The position numbers and the translations under genes were made by a program. Source: Peptococcaceae bacterium BRH_c4a (GTDB lineage: Bacteria > Bacillota > Desulfotomaculia > Desulfotomaculales > Desulfocucumaceae). From it: a stretch of 64,000 bases of DNA. The notes under the pieces were generated by a model. The model had not been told where the DNA came from. It saw only the letters and a program-made list of their open reading frames with translations, and did not search any database. This document shows positions 7,318 through 15,138 of this stretch, piece after piece; the first letter of the stretch is position 1, and each line of letters begins with the position of its first letter. The stretch covers positions 1 through 64,000 of the forward strand of contig LADN01000096.1 in the NCBI GenBank assembly GCA_000961585.1. The letters are read 5' to 3'.

Positions 7318-8058
7318 TTGAACAGTTACCGGGGGCTTGCCGCCGTGTACGATCACCTGGTGGCCGGGGTTGACTTCGGGGATTGGATCGATTATGTGGA
7401 ATCGTTGCTAAACCACTTTGGGTTCAAGGCCGGAAGCGTTCTGGATCTGGCCTGCGGCACAGGCAACACGCTGATTCCCTTTGCCAAGAGAGGTTACCGC
7501 TCCCAGGGAGTGGATATTTCCCCCGAAATGATTGCGGTTGCCAGGGAAAAGGCTTTTGCCATGGAGGTGGAGATTCTATATCATGTGGGTGATATAACTG
7601 ATTTCCTACTTGATCAGCCGGTGGAACTGGTTACCTGCTTTCATGACGGATTAAATTATATTGATGACCCGGGCCGGCTGAAAAAGGTCTTTAATAATAG
7701 TTTTAAAAATATATGCAGCGGCGGAATGTTTGTTTTTGACATGAATGCGGTAATCTGGATAGGAGAGGTTGACGGCAGCGCCGAGGTAATAGATGAAGAC
7801 GGGATGACCATTATCTACCGCACCGCTCACGATACCGAAAGTTCTTTGTGGACTGTAAACCTTACCTGTTTTGTCAGGGAGGGTGAAGTATACCGCAAAT
7901 TCACAGAAACCCACCAGGAGAGAGGCTATAGCCCCCATGAAGTTGAAAGCCTTCTGGAGGAGGCCGGCTTTATGCCCTTGGCGGTTTATGACGCCTTTTC
8001 ATTCCATCCGCCGCACCGGGGAAGCAGGCGACATTTCTACGTGGCCCGCAGGCCCTGA
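7318..8058 (+). CDS. Class I SAM-dependent methyltransferase
   Basis: 246 residues. N-terminal YRGLAAVYDHLVAGVDFGDW is typical of small YrrT/UbiE-like methyltransferases. Motif I is SVLDLACGTGNTLIPFAKRG at about 42-61, followed by the acidic-loop strand QGVDISPEMIAVAREKA. Substrate unknown. The TTG at 7318 is preferred, with GGAGGGGG about 9 bases upstream; an in-frame ATG at 7297 has no ribosome site and lies against the terminator. The next gene, a nucleoside phosphorylase, follows within 40 bases, so the pair may be co-transcribed. Confidence 0.82.
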   Translation: MNSYRGLAAVYDHLVAGVDFGDWIDYVESLLNHFGFKAGSVLDLACGTGNTLIPFAKRGYRSQGVDISPEMIAVAREKAFAMEVEILYHVGDITDFLLDQPVELVTCFHDGLNYIDDPGRLKKVFNNSFKNICSGGMFVFDMNAVIWIGEVDGSAEVIDEDGMTIIYRTAHDTESSLWTVNLTCFVREGEVYRKFTETHQERGYSPHEVESLLEEAGFMPLAVYDAFSFHPPHRGSRRHFYVARRP

Positions 8059-8093
8059 TAAAGTGTATAAAAACCATAAAGAGGAGAAGTAGA

Positions 8094-8912
8094 ATGACTG
8101 CAAAGATACCCGCAGCCCAATACGCTGTTATAGGTGGTTCCGGAACATACAGCATAAATTTCCCCGATGATTTAAACCGCAGTGATATTGAGGTTATAAA
8201 CCGTGGAACTGTTTTTAAAACTCCCTATGGGGATAGCCCTCCCATGAAATTTTTCCGTCTGGGTGATAAAAGCGTGGCCACCGTGAAGATGCACGGCTGG
8301 AGACCGGGAGTGTCCAGGGGAGCGGCATCCCAACAGCTTTTTTGGGTATTCAGGGAGGCTGGTATTGAAAAAATTATCGCCGAAGGCGGGGTCGGGTCGG
8401 TCAATCACCTCCTCAAGCCCAGGGATCTGATTATTCCTTCGGACTACATTGATCTTTCCATGCGAAAGGATGTCAACCTGGGACAGCCGTACCTGTTGGT
8501 AATGAGGCGGGCCGTTTGCCCGGATATTGTGGGGGCGCTGACCGGGGTTTCAGAAAGTATATACGGGGGCAGGGTTTTTGACCGTGGTGTATATGCTGTT
8601 ACCGACGGAAGGCATTTCGAAAGCAGGGCAGAGGTGGTTATGCTGGACCGGACCGGCGCCGACATTGTAGGGCAGAGCATGTGCCCCGAGGTCTACCTGG
8701 CCAGAGAAATAGGGGCATGCTACGGCAGGGTTGATATAGTGGTTAACTATGCCGAAGGGGTAATCAGAGACTGGGATCATGCTGAGTTAAAAGATATTTT
8801 TTACGGACTTTCAAGCAAGGTGGCCTCCATAGTCATAGAGGCCTTTGGCAAGCTGCGCACCGATCACAACTGCGGCTGCAGGGAGCTGCGCAAGGATACC
8901 CTGCTTAAATAA
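8094..8912 (+). CDS. S-methyl-5'-thioadenosine/purine nucleoside phosphorylase family protein
   Basis: 272 residues of the MTAP/PNP fold: AVIGGSGTYS near the start (phosphate loop), KMHGWRPGVSRGAASQ, EGGVGSVN, PSDYIDL, YAVTDGRHFESRAEV, VGQSMCPEVYLAREIG and NYAEGV. It would cleave MTA or a 6-oxopurine nucleoside with phosphate, salvaging the base. The canonical MTAP catalytic stretches are modified (for instance GWRPG where MTAP has a RHG-type loop), so the exact substrate is uncertain. ATG with AGAGGAG upstream. The C-terminus ends in a Cys pair, CGC. Confidence 0.75.
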   Translation: MTAKIPAAQYAVIGGSGTYSINFPDDLNRSDIEVINRGTVFKTPYGDSPPMKFFRLGDKSVATVKMHGWRPGVSRGAASQQLFWVFREAGIEKIIAEGGVGSVNHLLKPRDLIIPSDYIDLSMRKDVNLGQPYLLVMRRAVCPDIVGALTGVSESIYGGRVFDRGVYAVTDGRHFESRAEVVMLDRTGADIVGQSMCPEVYLAREIGACYGRVDIVVNYAEGVIRDWDHAELKDIFYGLSSKVASIVIEAFGKLRTDHNCGCRELRKDTLLK

Positions 8913-8977
8913 ATGGCTGATAGCTATAAATTACCAGGCAAAATATCATATAAATTGAAATATAGATATATTAAAAT

Positions 8978-9163
8978 AGGTCGGGGGGTGGGAAAAACAC
9001 ACTTTTTGTATGGTTCAGAATGAGTTTGCGCAAAAATCCTTAACCTGTCAATTTAAAAAACGGTATGTCTGATGTAAGCCAGGTCATTCTTGGAGTGAGA
9101 TGGAGACTATCTGAATTCCCCGGCCTATGATGGGGCGCCCTTTATTAGGGCGCCTCTCTTGTT
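8978..9163 (+). ncRNA. Candidate structured non-coding RNA with terminator
   Basis: No coding frame is supported in this gap. AGGTCGGGG at 8978-8986 pairs with CCCCGGCCT at 9118-9126 (9 bp, one G-U). Just inside, GGTTCAGA at 9012-9019 pairs with TCTGAATT at 9110-9117, directly abutting the outer stem. An AAAAA-CACAC-TTTTT hairpin lies at about 8993-9007. A terminator, GGCGCCC-TTTATTA-GGGCGCC plus a T-rich tail, follows at 9134-9163. The closed architecture with its own terminator suggests an independent small RNA, for example a 6S-like RNA, or a leader of trxB. I could not match it to a named family. Confidence 0.5.
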
Positions 9164-9270
9164 ATCAACAAAAACTCTCCATTTGTCCCGGGGCAGCTTG
9201 ACTGCTTGGGGGACATAGGTTAATATAAACCGGAAAAAAAGTTTTTCGAGAAATGGCGAGGTGACTTTCG

Positions 9271-10191
9271 ATGCTGATAAGGGATTTGGTTATCATCGGG
9301 GGCGGCCCTGCAGGACTGACAGCAGGAATCTACGCCGCCAGAGCCGATCTGAAAACAACTCTTTTTGAAATGGGAATGCCCGGCGGATTGGCTGCCAGCA
9401 CTGAGATTATTGAAAATTATCCAGGATTTAAGGAAGGCGTCGGCGGGCCGGAACTTTCCATGGACATGGAGGCCCAGGCCAGGAGGTTTGGGCTGGAGGT
9501 GGCTTTCTCAGGTGTGGAGGAGATAGTAAAGCAAGACAACTATTTTGTGCTTAAAACCGACGATGGGGAATTCAGGGCCGGGGCCGTGATCATTTCTACC
9601 GGGGCCAAGCCCCGTATGCTTCAGGTAAAAGGGGAGAAGGTCTTTCATGGAAGGGGCGTTTCCTACTGTGCAACTTGCGATGGGGCCCTTTTCAGAGGAA
9701 AGAAGGTTGCTGTTATCGGAGGTGGGGATTCGGCCGTGGAGGAGGCTCTTTTTCTAACAAAATTTGTTGAAAAGGTAATTATAGTTCACCGCCGGGGAGA
9801 ATTGAGGGCTACCAAATATCTGCAGCAAAAAGCATTGAATAATGATAAAATAGAGTTTTTCTGGCATGGGGTTCCTGTGGAAATAATAGGGGAAGACACC
9901 GTTTCCGGGGTGGCAGTTAGGGATGTCCGGTCCGATGCCGTTTCGGAAATAAGTGTGGACGGGGTATTTGTTTACGTGGGGCACAACCCCAGCACCGAAC
10001 TGGTCAAGGGAATGGTGGATCTCGATCAAACGGGCTACATAATAACCGATGATCAAATGCGCACAACCACGCCCGGACTATTTGCGGCCGGGGACGTGCG
10101 CAAAAAATTACTGCGTCAGGTGGTTACAGCAGTGGCTGATGGAGCTATTGCAGCTGTTTCGGCTGAAAAGTATCTGGAAGGTTTAAGGTGA
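9271..10191 (+). CDS. trxB: Thioredoxin reductase
   Basis: 306 residues. FAD-binding GGGPAGLTAGIYAARA at about 10-25, the redox pair CATC (Cys133/Cys136) in GVSYCATCDGALF, the NAD(P)H motif GGGDSAVEEALFL with HRRGELRA, and the C-terminal GLFAAGDVR FAD motif. Reduces thioredoxin with NADPH or a related donor. Ribosome site GAGGTGA. It follows the candidate RNA terminator, so it probably has its own promoter or is controlled by read-through. No thioredoxin gene is adjacent. Confidence 0.92.
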   Translation: MLIRDLVIIGGGPAGLTAGIYAARADLKTTLFEMGMPGGLAASTEIIENYPGFKEGVGGPELSMDMEAQARRFGLEVAFSGVEEIVKQDNYFVLKTDDGEFRAGAVIISTGAKPRMLQVKGEKVFHGRGVSYCATCDGALFRGKKVAVIGGGDSAVEEALFLTKFVEKVIIVHRRGELRATKYLQQKALNNDKIEFFWHGVPVEIIGEDTVSGVAVRDVRSDAVSEISVDGVFVYVGHNPSTELVKGMVDLDQTGYIITDDQMRTTTPGLFAAGDVRKKLLRQVVTAVADGAIAAVSAEKYLEGLR

Positions 10192-10193
10192 AT

Positions 10194-10408
10194 AAAAAAA
10201 CGCCCTGACGGGCGTTTGGGAATCCAGAAGACAGGAGACAGGAGACAGAATGGTCATGACAGTTTGCGTATATAGCGACTCTCAAGCGACATGCAGTGAG
10301 GGGGAGTGGTTTGAGGTCGTGCGGAATGTATCGGAGGATGCTACTGTCTCTTGGCGACCGTGCCTACAAATTTTTCAACCTCTGACCTCCGGTCTCCAAC
10401 CTCCAAAA
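10194..10408. repeat. Heptad unit plus half palindromic element (copy 2)
   Basis: AAACGCC-CTGA-CGGGCGTTT hairpin at 10196-10217, then GGAATCCAGAAGACAGGAGA heptads to about 10250, then the left arm of the palindromic element (TATAGCGACTCTCAAGCGAC to CCTCCAAAATA). From 10238 to about 10275 it is nearly identical to the copy at 48127-48165. The right arm is absent, so this is a solo left end. The hairpin may also serve as a weak trxB terminator. Confidence 0.7.
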
Positions 10409-10410
10409 TA

Positions 10411-10904
10411 GCAGGGCCGCCCTGGCAATATAAACCATCTAAAATAGTTTAAATATATAAAAGTTTTGTAATATTAAAAAAATAGCTGTATCTAATGATA
10501 CAGCGGAGAAAGGGAGAGGAGATTAGGTTGTTGTCAGCCTGTTACGGTAATTATAATTAATATAAATACTTTAAGAAAGCAATTATCCGCAAGTGGTTGG
10601 TTTTTTTGTTCCAATGGATATATTAACAGTATTTCGGTCTGACGGCTGTTGGATTCTGGATATTGGCGGCGGGAAGGGTCACTCCGAAAGGCTGAATAAC
10701 CGTTAAGGATATCCAAAAAGCCGTTAAGGCCAGAGGTAAAACCATTGAGCGGCTATTTTGAAAATTATAATTATAGTTTGGTCAATCCGTCGGTCACGGT
10801 AAAGCAATAAAAATTGGGGCTTTTTTAATTTTTATAACAAAGGAAAAGGTTAATATTATGACGAAATAAAAACCAGTTAAACAGCTTGGAAGGGTGGTGT
10901 TAAT
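10411..10904. other. AT-rich intergenic region upstream of meaB, no supported gene
   Basis: About 490 bases. A small hairpin, AGCTGTATC-TAATG-ATACAGC, lies near 10483-10504. Two short frames look vaguely coding: one from 10616 reads MDILTVFRSDGCWILDIGGG, and one near 10704-10760 ends in KARGKTIERLF. Each is short and lacks a convincing ribosome site, so decayed gene fragments are possible. The meaB promoter must lie here, but I see no strong consensus. Confidence 0.4.
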
Positions 10905-11894
10905 TTGTCAGACGCTATTAACGATTTAATTGATAATTTTACCAAAGGAAATATAAGGGCCCTGGCAAGGCTTATTTCAAAGATAGAAAATGAAGATGAT
11001 GAAAAAGATGAGATTTTGAAAAGACTATATGGAAAAACGGGTAATGCCTTTGTTCTGGGCATTACCGGATCGCCGGGAGCGGGCAAGAGCTCCCTGGTGG
11101 ACCGTATCACCGCCTTCCTTAGAAAGAAGGGCGATACCGTTGGTATCATTGCTGTCGATCCCACCAGTCCGTTTACCGGAGGGGCGCTTTTGGGAGATCG
11201 TATAAGAATGCAGGACCATGCGTTGGATAAAGGTGTATACATAAGAAGCATGGGTACCAGGGGAAGCCTGGGAGGCTTGGCCAGATCCACCAAAGAAGTT
11301 GTAAAGGTGCTGGACGCCTTTGGATACCGGTGGGTTATCGTGGAAACAGTGGGGGTGGGGCAGGCCGAGTTGGATATTATGAATGTTGCCGATACCACAA
11401 TGGTTGTTTTAACACCCGGAGCGGGAGACTCCATTCAGACAATAAAGGCCGGGATAATGGAAATAGCAGATGTTTTTGCTGTTAACAAGTGTGACCTGCC
11501 AGGGGCGGACAGAGTGGTTTCGGAAATAAGCCAGATGCTTGATCTGTCAAAGGAAATCACTGAGTGGCGTCCCCCGGTGGTTAAGGTTTCCACCCTGGAT
11601 GACCGGGGAATGGATGAACTTATGGAAGTGCTGGAAAAACACAGGGCTTATCTCAATGACAGTGGAAACATGGAAGTATACAGGGACGAAATGGCCCGGA
11701 AGGAAACACTTGAAATAGTGGACTACCGCTGGCAGAGAATAGTCAACCATCAACTGAATTATCAGGGACATGTCCGTGATATACTGGACAAGGTGACCGA
11801 CAAGAAGACCGACCCATTTACCGCTGCTGATGAAATACTGGGGTATATTCTTAGAAATTCGGGCTTGCTGGATAATAGTGGGGAAAAAGTTTAA
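10905..11894 (+). CDS. meaB: Methylmalonyl-CoA mutase-associated GTPase MeaB
   Basis: 329 residues. G1 GSPGAGKSS at about 55-63, switch stretch DPTSPFTGGALLGDRIRM, G3-region VETVGVGQ, and NKCD as G4. The family ends with a dimerisation arm. MeaB guards methylmalonyl-CoA mutase, gating adenosylcobalamin loading and off-loading damaged cofactor at the cost of GTP. TTG start with GGAAGGG upstream. It is some 28 kb from mcmAB and on the other strand, unlike genomes where meaB sits beside the mutase. Confidence 0.93.
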   Translation: MSDAINDLIDNFTKGNIRALARLISKIENEDDEKDEILKRLYGKTGNAFVLGITGSPGAGKSSLVDRITAFLRKKGDTVGIIAVDPTSPFTGGALLGDRIRMQDHALDKGVYIRSMGTRGSLGGLARSTKEVVKVLDAFGYRWVIVETVGVGQAELDIMNVADTTMVVLTPGAGDSIQTIKAGIMEIADVFAVNKCDLPGADRVVSEISQMLDLSKEITEWRPPVVKVSTLDDRGMDELMEVLEKHRAYLNDSGNMEVYRDEMARKETLEIVDYRWQRIVNHQLNYQGHVRDILDKVTDKKTDPFTAADEILGYILRNSGLLDNSGEKV

Positions 11895-11913
11895 AAAATT
11901 TAATATAACGGGG

Positions 11914-12180
11914 GTGACAGAGCTGGAAAAAGACAGTGGTCCTGAAAATGGAGAGGAATTACTGAATATACTGATCGGCGCCCTGGAAAAACTGCAAAAG
12001 TCTGACCGGTTGGACTCTCCCGGGTACAGATCCTATCTGCATGGCCAGGTATATGGATTGGCTACGGCGCTGAGAATACTATACCCCGGGCACGGGAACC
12101 TTGGTGAAAGGGCGGCATTGGCTGTAAGACCTGTAATAACGGAACATGTATGTCATTGTGAAGAAAAGGACACTATTTGA
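11914..12180 (+). CDS. Hypothetical protein downstream of meaB
   Basis: 88 residues if the GTG at 11914 is the start; a CTG at 11923 is better spaced from the GGGGGTG but is a rarer start. Mostly helical, with HGQVYGLATALRILYPGHGN and a C-terminal CHCEEKD Cys-x-Cys. It begins 20 bases after meaB and is probably co-transcribed. No family recognised. Confidence 0.5.
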   Translation: MTELEKDSGPENGEELLNILIGALEKLQKSDRLDSPGYRSYLHGQVYGLATALRILYPGHGNLGERAALAVRPVITEHVCHCEEKDTI

Positions 12181-12187
12181 AAAAGTG

Positions 12188-12997
12188 TTAGGGAACATAG
12201 ATATTGAGACCTTCGGCAGATTCATTGCCGGAGGTTTCGTTGTTAATAATGGGATATGCTGAAATTTTCCGGCATATTCCACCGGTGGTTAAAGAAAACT
12301 CTATTTTACACAGAATAATGGCCATTATATCATGTTTAATAAGAATAAGGGTCGGATGATTATGAATTATTCCGCCGACCGACTGAAGAGAGCAGCCGGG
12401 GTCGGTAATGTTATAATAAAGTATTTTTTTACCGTCGTAATTGTTCCCATTTGCAACAGATTCAATGATTTCCCGGTAAACATCTTGCGGTGAGAAATTT
12501 TCTTTTAAAGGTCCGGAAGTATACGGTGAAATACAGTGTATAGTGTAATCGCCTCCGGTGGCGAAATGACCTGTCAGATCATGGGAAAAAAACACTTGAT
12601 CTGAAATGTGCTTGAACCCTGAGGCTACCGAAAGAATAAATACTGTTCGTTCAAAGCTGCAATCGTCCAAAAGACCTGCGGCTGTTGTTTCAATCCCCGG
12701 AATACCCCTCAGGTTAAATAGATCTTTTCCTAATGAGCCTATAACTGCCGAATATATTCCAGGGCGGAAAAAACCCTGTATGGATGAGTAGGTCAGTTCC
12801 TCCCTGGCCTTATACCACGCAAGAAGCAATCTGGATGCGCTGTTTTTGCTGTACTGCCTACCCATGCCTGATCCCGACGGGTCGCTGTCCTTAATTATTT
12901 CAACCCCCTTTTTGAAAAAGTCCTGCCCGAACAGATTTTCGATAATATCACAGGCTTTTTCAGTTTCTTCATAGCTGCAGAGGTGTCCTGAAGTCAA
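12188..12997 (-). CDS. Hypothetical protein, 269 residues
   Basis: TTG at 12997 has AAGGAG 9 bases upstream and is preferred over a TTG at 13048 with no ribosome site. No transmembrane helix or signal peptide is obvious. Distinct stretches include SDPSGSGMGRQYSKNSASRL, a His-rich middle (FFSHDLTGHFATGGDYTIHC) and IHNHPTLILIKHD near the end. The several His, Asp and Cys residues in the C-terminal half could form a metal or hydrolase site, but I recognise no family. Convergent with the meaB pair (8 bases between stops) and divergent from the small-protein cluster at 13.1 kb. Confidence 0.6.
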   Translation of the reverse strand: MTSGHLCSYEETEKACDIIENLFGQDFFKKGVEIIKDSDPSGSGMGRQYSKNSASRLLLAWYKAREELTYSSIQGFFRPGIYSAVIGSLGKDLFNLRGIPGIETTAAGLLDDCSFERTVFILSVASGFKHISDQVFFSHDLTGHFATGGDYTIHCISPYTSGPLKENFSPQDVYREIIESVANGNNYDGKKILYYNITDPGCSLQSVGGIIHNHPTLILIKHDIMAIILCKIEFSLTTGGICRKISAYPIINNETSGNESAEGLNIYVP

Positions 12998-13148
12998 TGT
13001 AGTTAGCTCCTTTTTGCAATTATGCTTTATATCTGTTTTAACTAACAATTATATTCATTCTGTAACAATTAGCAGTACCCTTTCATATTTTAAATTAGAA
13101 CGTCCGATGCGTTCAAGAAAAATTGTAATTTGAAAGGAGGCAGTTCAC

Positions 13149-13331
13149 GTGAGTGACGCCCTGACTGCATTAAAGGAGCATTTAGTTCCTGGCAGATTTA
13201 ATTTTTTGATTTGTTTAGTTCTTTTCTGGATTGCTATTGCCCTCCTGCTCTGTGGCATCGCAACTCCCTGTACGGCAGGCGCCATAATATTTTTCGGGTT
13301 GGTGCTCTGCTGCTGCACTGGCTGCATTTAG
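13149..13331 (+). CDS. Small hydrophobic protein with a Cys-rich C-terminus
   Basis: 60 residues, GTG start with a strong GAAAGGAGG site. A polar N-terminus of about 16 residues is followed by two hydrophobic segments (LICLVLFWIAIALLLCG and AGAIIFFGLVLCC) and ends CCCTGCI. Likely a membrane hairpin. Function unknown. First plus-strand gene of the unknown cluster and followed at once by a terminator. Confidence 0.6.
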   Translation: MSDALTALKEHLVPGRFNFLICLVLFWIAIALLLCGIATPCTAGAIIFFGLVLCCCTGCI

Positions 13332-13351
13332 CAAAGATGTTCTTTAGGTTA

Positions 13352-13383
13352 AAAAGGGCTACACCTTTTGTGTAGCCCTTTAA
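13352..13383 (+). terminator. Terminator after the small membrane protein
   Basis: AAAGGGCTACAC-CTTTT-GTGTAGCCCTTT, a perfect 12-bp stem with a short T tail and an upstream A run. Confidence 0.75.
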
Positions 13384-13430
13384 ACACCCGAGTGCCCGCA
13401 AAGATAAAAAATCAAAGGAAGTGGGCAGAA

Positions 13431-14078
13431 ATGAAGTTTGAGACGGACGGGCAGGTTGGCGATTTGCTGGAGGGTCTGGTTGAAAAGATAGAGAGGATTA
13501 ATCGGGAAAAAAATGAGGAGTTTGAAAGATCAAAACGTGCTCTGTCCTCCATGGATAAGCTGAACGAGGCCATGGCGCGCCTGGAATTTCAAAGAAGGCG
13601 GGAAAATCTGATGGCCAAAAAGATATCCCGTATTTATGATCAACTGGAAAAGGGTACTGGGGTTGAAAGGGGCACTGACGGGATCAAGAGCGCGACCCAT
13701 CTCATTACAGGGTTTCTTAACGGGGCAAAGGCCACAGGGCAGGTAATTGAAATTGTGGCAGGCAGCCTGATGGTTATGATGGATACCGTTTCCAATGTAA
13801 TAAAAAATCAGTCTGCAGGTTCCAGGGGCCATTCTCCGGGAGGAGAGTCGAAGGGCCTGGATCTGGCAGCATTATTGAAACCTGTCAATGTCATTTTAAA
13901 CTCTCTGGCAGCAAAGCAGCAGCAACAGCAGCAGTCGCAGCAGCCGGCCACTTCCGACGCACCCAAATCCTCCGATCCCAAACCTGCCGGGCAGCCCCTG
14001 TCAAAGGACGACAATACATTGGTGCAAGTAGTAAGGGCAGTTCCGGCCAGCAACGGCACAGATCAGGATAACAGTTAA
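13431..14078 (+). CDS. Coiled-coil protein with hydrophobic core and poly-Q tail (paralog A)
   Basis: 215 residues. Residues 1-60 are heptad-rich coiled coil (LVEKIERINREKNEEFERSK). About 85-125 is a glycine/hydrophobic helical stretch (GQVIEIVAGSLMVMMDTVSN), then LAALLKPVNVILNSLAAK, then QQQQQQSQQ encoded by CAG/CAA repeats, and a disordered Pro/Ser/Asp tail. Architecture and order of motifs match the gene at 14482, so they are paralogs. ATG at 13431 has GGAAGTGGG upstream. The family is not recognised; a structural or membrane-associated oligomer is plausible. Confidence 0.6.
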   Translation: MKFETDGQVGDLLEGLVEKIERINREKNEEFERSKRALSSMDKLNEAMARLEFQRRRENLMAKKISRIYDQLEKGTGVERGTDGIKSATHLITGFLNGAKATGQVIEIVAGSLMVMMDTVSNVIKNQSAGSRGHSPGGESKGLDLAALLKPVNVILNSLAAKQQQQQQSQQPATSDAPKSSDPKPAGQPLSKDDNTLVQVVRAVPASNGTDQDNS

Positions 14079-14114
14079 AAAAAGGGGGCCGCAATTAAAT
14101 TGCAGCCCTTTTTT
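14077..14114. terminator. Bidirectional terminator between convergent genes
   Basis: AAAAAAGGG..CCGCAATT paired with ATTGCAGCCCTTTTTT. A and T tracts on both sides serve paralog A and the convergent 76-residue gene. Confidence 0.75.
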
Positions 14115-14115
14115 C

Positions 14116-14346
14116 TTATTTCCGGGGCATCAGCTTCAATATATTCTCCATCATTTCCTTCAGGGTATCTGTTTGATCGGCCGGCAGGGAATCCTTAAGC
14201 ATAGAAAGCATTGAATTCATCATTAATGATAGGGTGGCCGGATCGTACATGGTCACAAATTTTTCAATCATTTGGGGATCAAGGTTTTGTGCCATGCTTT
14301 TCAGGGGCTCCGGCAGCGCACCTAAATCAATGGGTAATTTATCCAA
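14116..14346 (-). CDS. Small helical hypothetical protein
   Basis: 76 residues, ATG at 14346 with GGAGGCGTGG upstream. Rich in Met and Leu with amphipathic helices (LPEPLKSMAQNLDPQMIEKF, MMNSMLSMLKDSL, LKEMMENILKLMP). No transmembrane segment and no recognised family. It lies on the opposite strand between the two paralogous coiled-coil genes. Confidence 0.55.
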   Translation of the reverse strand: MDKLPIDLGALPEPLKSMAQNLDPQMIEKFVTMYDPATLSLMMNSMLSMLKDSLPADQTDTLKEMMENILKLMPRK

Positions 14347-14481
14347 ACTCCACGCCTCCTGTTTTTTATTCTACACTATGATTGAAAGCTTATTTTTGCG
14401 ACTTTCCGTCAAAAAATGGTCTAATCATATAAGGCAAAAAATAAAAATAAGTAAGTCATGGTATGAGGGGTGGGACAGTGG

Positions 14482-15060
14482 ATGAGTGAGCCTTCTGGAG
14501 AAAACCTCAGCTTAACTGTGGAAAAAATGATCCATAAAATGGAGAGGATTCATGAGCGGCAGGCCGCTGAGAATGACAGGATTGAAAGGATCATGTCGTC
14601 ACTTGAAAGTCTTTCCCAGGCGCTTTCCAGGATGGAGTCCGGCAGAAACCTGGAATCGGAATTCTATAAAAGGATTGATTTGCTGAACCAGAGTTTGGAG
14701 AGAATTGCCAGTTTTCACGAAGGTGAAGGGGCTAAAGGAGTATCCGAAGGAACAATTGAAAGGGTAGTCCAGGGTGTAAAAGTTTTCGGTCAGGTGGTAT
14801 CCGCAGTGGCCATTGGCATTCAGGTTATCATAGACAACGTGGGAACAGCATTAAATAAAGACCCGGAGGGGAATGTCGTTTCTCCGGATAAAGTACGGAC
14901 CGCCAAAACCCAGGCTGATTTGTCCATGCTTCTTCTGCCTGTAAGTACCCTGGTAAAAAATCTGGTTGATGAAAAATTAAAAAAGGAAGCGGCCCTAAAT
15001 AAAGACGAAGCCCAGGAACAGTTTAAAATTGCCTCGGGTTCTGAAGGAGATTCAATCTGA
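14482..15060 (+). CDS. Coiled-coil protein with hydrophobic core (paralog B)
   Basis: 192 residues, ATG at 14482 behind GAGGGGTGGG; a GTG at 14470 is less well placed. Residues 5-85 are predicted coiled coil (MIHKMERIHERQAAENDRIE). Then VVSAVAIGIQVIIDNVGTAL and LSMLLLPVSTLVKNLVDEKL align with the two hydrophobic blocks of the gene at 13431. It lacks the poly-Q tail and ends with a charged EAQEQFKIASGSEGDSI-like tail. No known domain recognised. Confidence 0.6.
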   Translation: MSEPSGENLSLTVEKMIHKMERIHERQAAENDRIERIMSSLESLSQALSRMESGRNLESEFYKRIDLLNQSLERIASFHEGEGAKGVSEGTIERVVQGVKVFGQVVSAVAIGIQVIIDNVGTALNKDPEGNVVSPDKVRTAKTQADLSMLLLPVSTLVKNLVDEKLKKEAALNKDEAQEQFKIASGSEGDSI

Positions 15061-15138
15061 AATAAAAAATAATAAAGGAAATATCATTGGGAAAAAGAAT
15101 ATATTCGGGTGGAAAAGTAGTACGGGAGTGACATCTGC

